Positions 42,158-42,314 of a stretch of DNA of 42,314 nt are shown piece by piece (the first letter of the stretch is position 1; every line of letters begins with the position of its first letter). The DNA lies in assembly GCA_017613015.1 (NCBI GenBank), contig JAGAEQ010000080.1, positions 1 to 42,314 on the forward strand. Direction: 5' to 3'. A program made the position numbers and the translations under genes. The notes beneath the pieces are model-generated. The model saw nothing but the letters and a program-made list of their open reading frames with translations. It was not told the DNA's origin and did not search any database. Source of the DNA: Bacteroidales bacterium (GTDB lineage Bacteria; Bacteroidota; Bacteroidia; Bacteroidales; WCHB1-69).

Positions 42158-42314
42158 TTACGCCTCTTGGGTGTCCGGCCCGTCCCCGTGACGGTGCTCC
42201 TTGTTCCCGTGACGACGGCCACGGTCGCGGCGGTCCTTGTCGGAACGGCCTTCCCTGCGCGGGCCACGCTCGCGCTTCGGCTCTTCGTAGCCTTCGGGCT
42301 TGGGCAGCAGGGCG
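42158..42314 (-). CDS. pnp: Polyribonucleotide nucleotidyltransferase, C-terminal end (partial)
   Basis: The right edge holds the last 51 codons of a minus-strand gene, read in the frame ending with TAA at 42158-42160. The residues ALLPKPEGYEEPKRERGPRR, followed by a His/Arg/Gly/Asp-rich tail ending PDTQEA, fit the end of the S1 domain and the basic tail of Bacteroidota PNPase, which follow an LSRKALLPKPEG-type sequence. PNPase degrades RNA 3' to 5' by phosphorolysis. Only the tail is visible, so another RNA-binding protein with an RGR-type tail is possible. A terminator follows at once. Confidence 0.65.
   Translation of the reverse strand, partial: ALLPKPEGYEEPKRERGPRREGRSDKDRRDRGRRHGNKEHRHGDGPDTQEA

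Overview
The window is chromosomal DNA of a Bacteroidota bacterium, most likely a member of the Bacteroidales. Five things point there: type IX secretion (T9SS) genes (PorP/SprF family, GldJ, a PorE-like OmpA protein), a T9SS-sorted subtilase, outer-membrane protein families typical of the phylum (DUF5723), recurrent TAnnTTTG -7 promoter boxes, and mostly absent Shine-Dalgarno sites. The DNA is moderately GC-rich and densely coded. No rRNA, tRNA, CRISPR array, prophage or insertion sequence was seen.

Layout. 1-816: a secreted protein of unknown function cut by the left edge (minus). 1107-6398 (plus): pheT, the C-terminal half of a split transketolase, typA. 6395-11453 (minus): porP-gldJ, a terminator, then murF-anmK with translational coupling. 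11776-13029 (plus): a U32-family (TrhP-like) protein. 13057-16711 (minus): a three-gene envelope operon of two lipoproteins and a DUF5723 protein. 16916-22824 (plus): trkA-trkH-TerB/J-domain protein, then ribE-adk-mnmE. 22825-25616: a looser accessory stretch with a 508-base gene-free gap, a 22-base palindrome, DUF1905, ogt and an AT-rich AAA/DUF4143 ATPase. 25617-30744 (minus): DUF1361-dgkA, then an EF-hand membrane protein of unknown function with the start of a T9SS-sorted subtilase four bases past its stop. 30985-32493 (plus): a Wzx/MATE-type flippase, closed by a strong bidirectional terminator. 32569-36688 (minus): rpsP-rimM and TPR protein-porE. 36877-38471 (plus): cinA and a DUF486 membrane protein. 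38461-42314 (minus): the 3' end of pnp, a terminator, then dsbD-smpB-a secreted YD-like repeat protein.

How it fits together. Most genes are housekeeping: translation and RNA (pheT, typA, mnmE, rimM, rpsP, smpB, pnp), cell wall and its recycling (murF, anmK), cofactors and nucleotides (ribE, adk, cinA) and K+ uptake. Interleaved with them are envelope and secretion functions: T9SS parts, a T9SS cargo, lipoproteins, DsbD and a flippase. There is no clear-cut new defence or mobile system. The best leads for undescribed biology are the EF-hand membrane protein/subtilase pair, the TPR-PorE pair, the lipoprotein/DUF5723 operon, the K+ transporter/J-protein operon, and a TTG trinucleotide that recurs exactly 10 bases upstream of the -7 box at six promoters.
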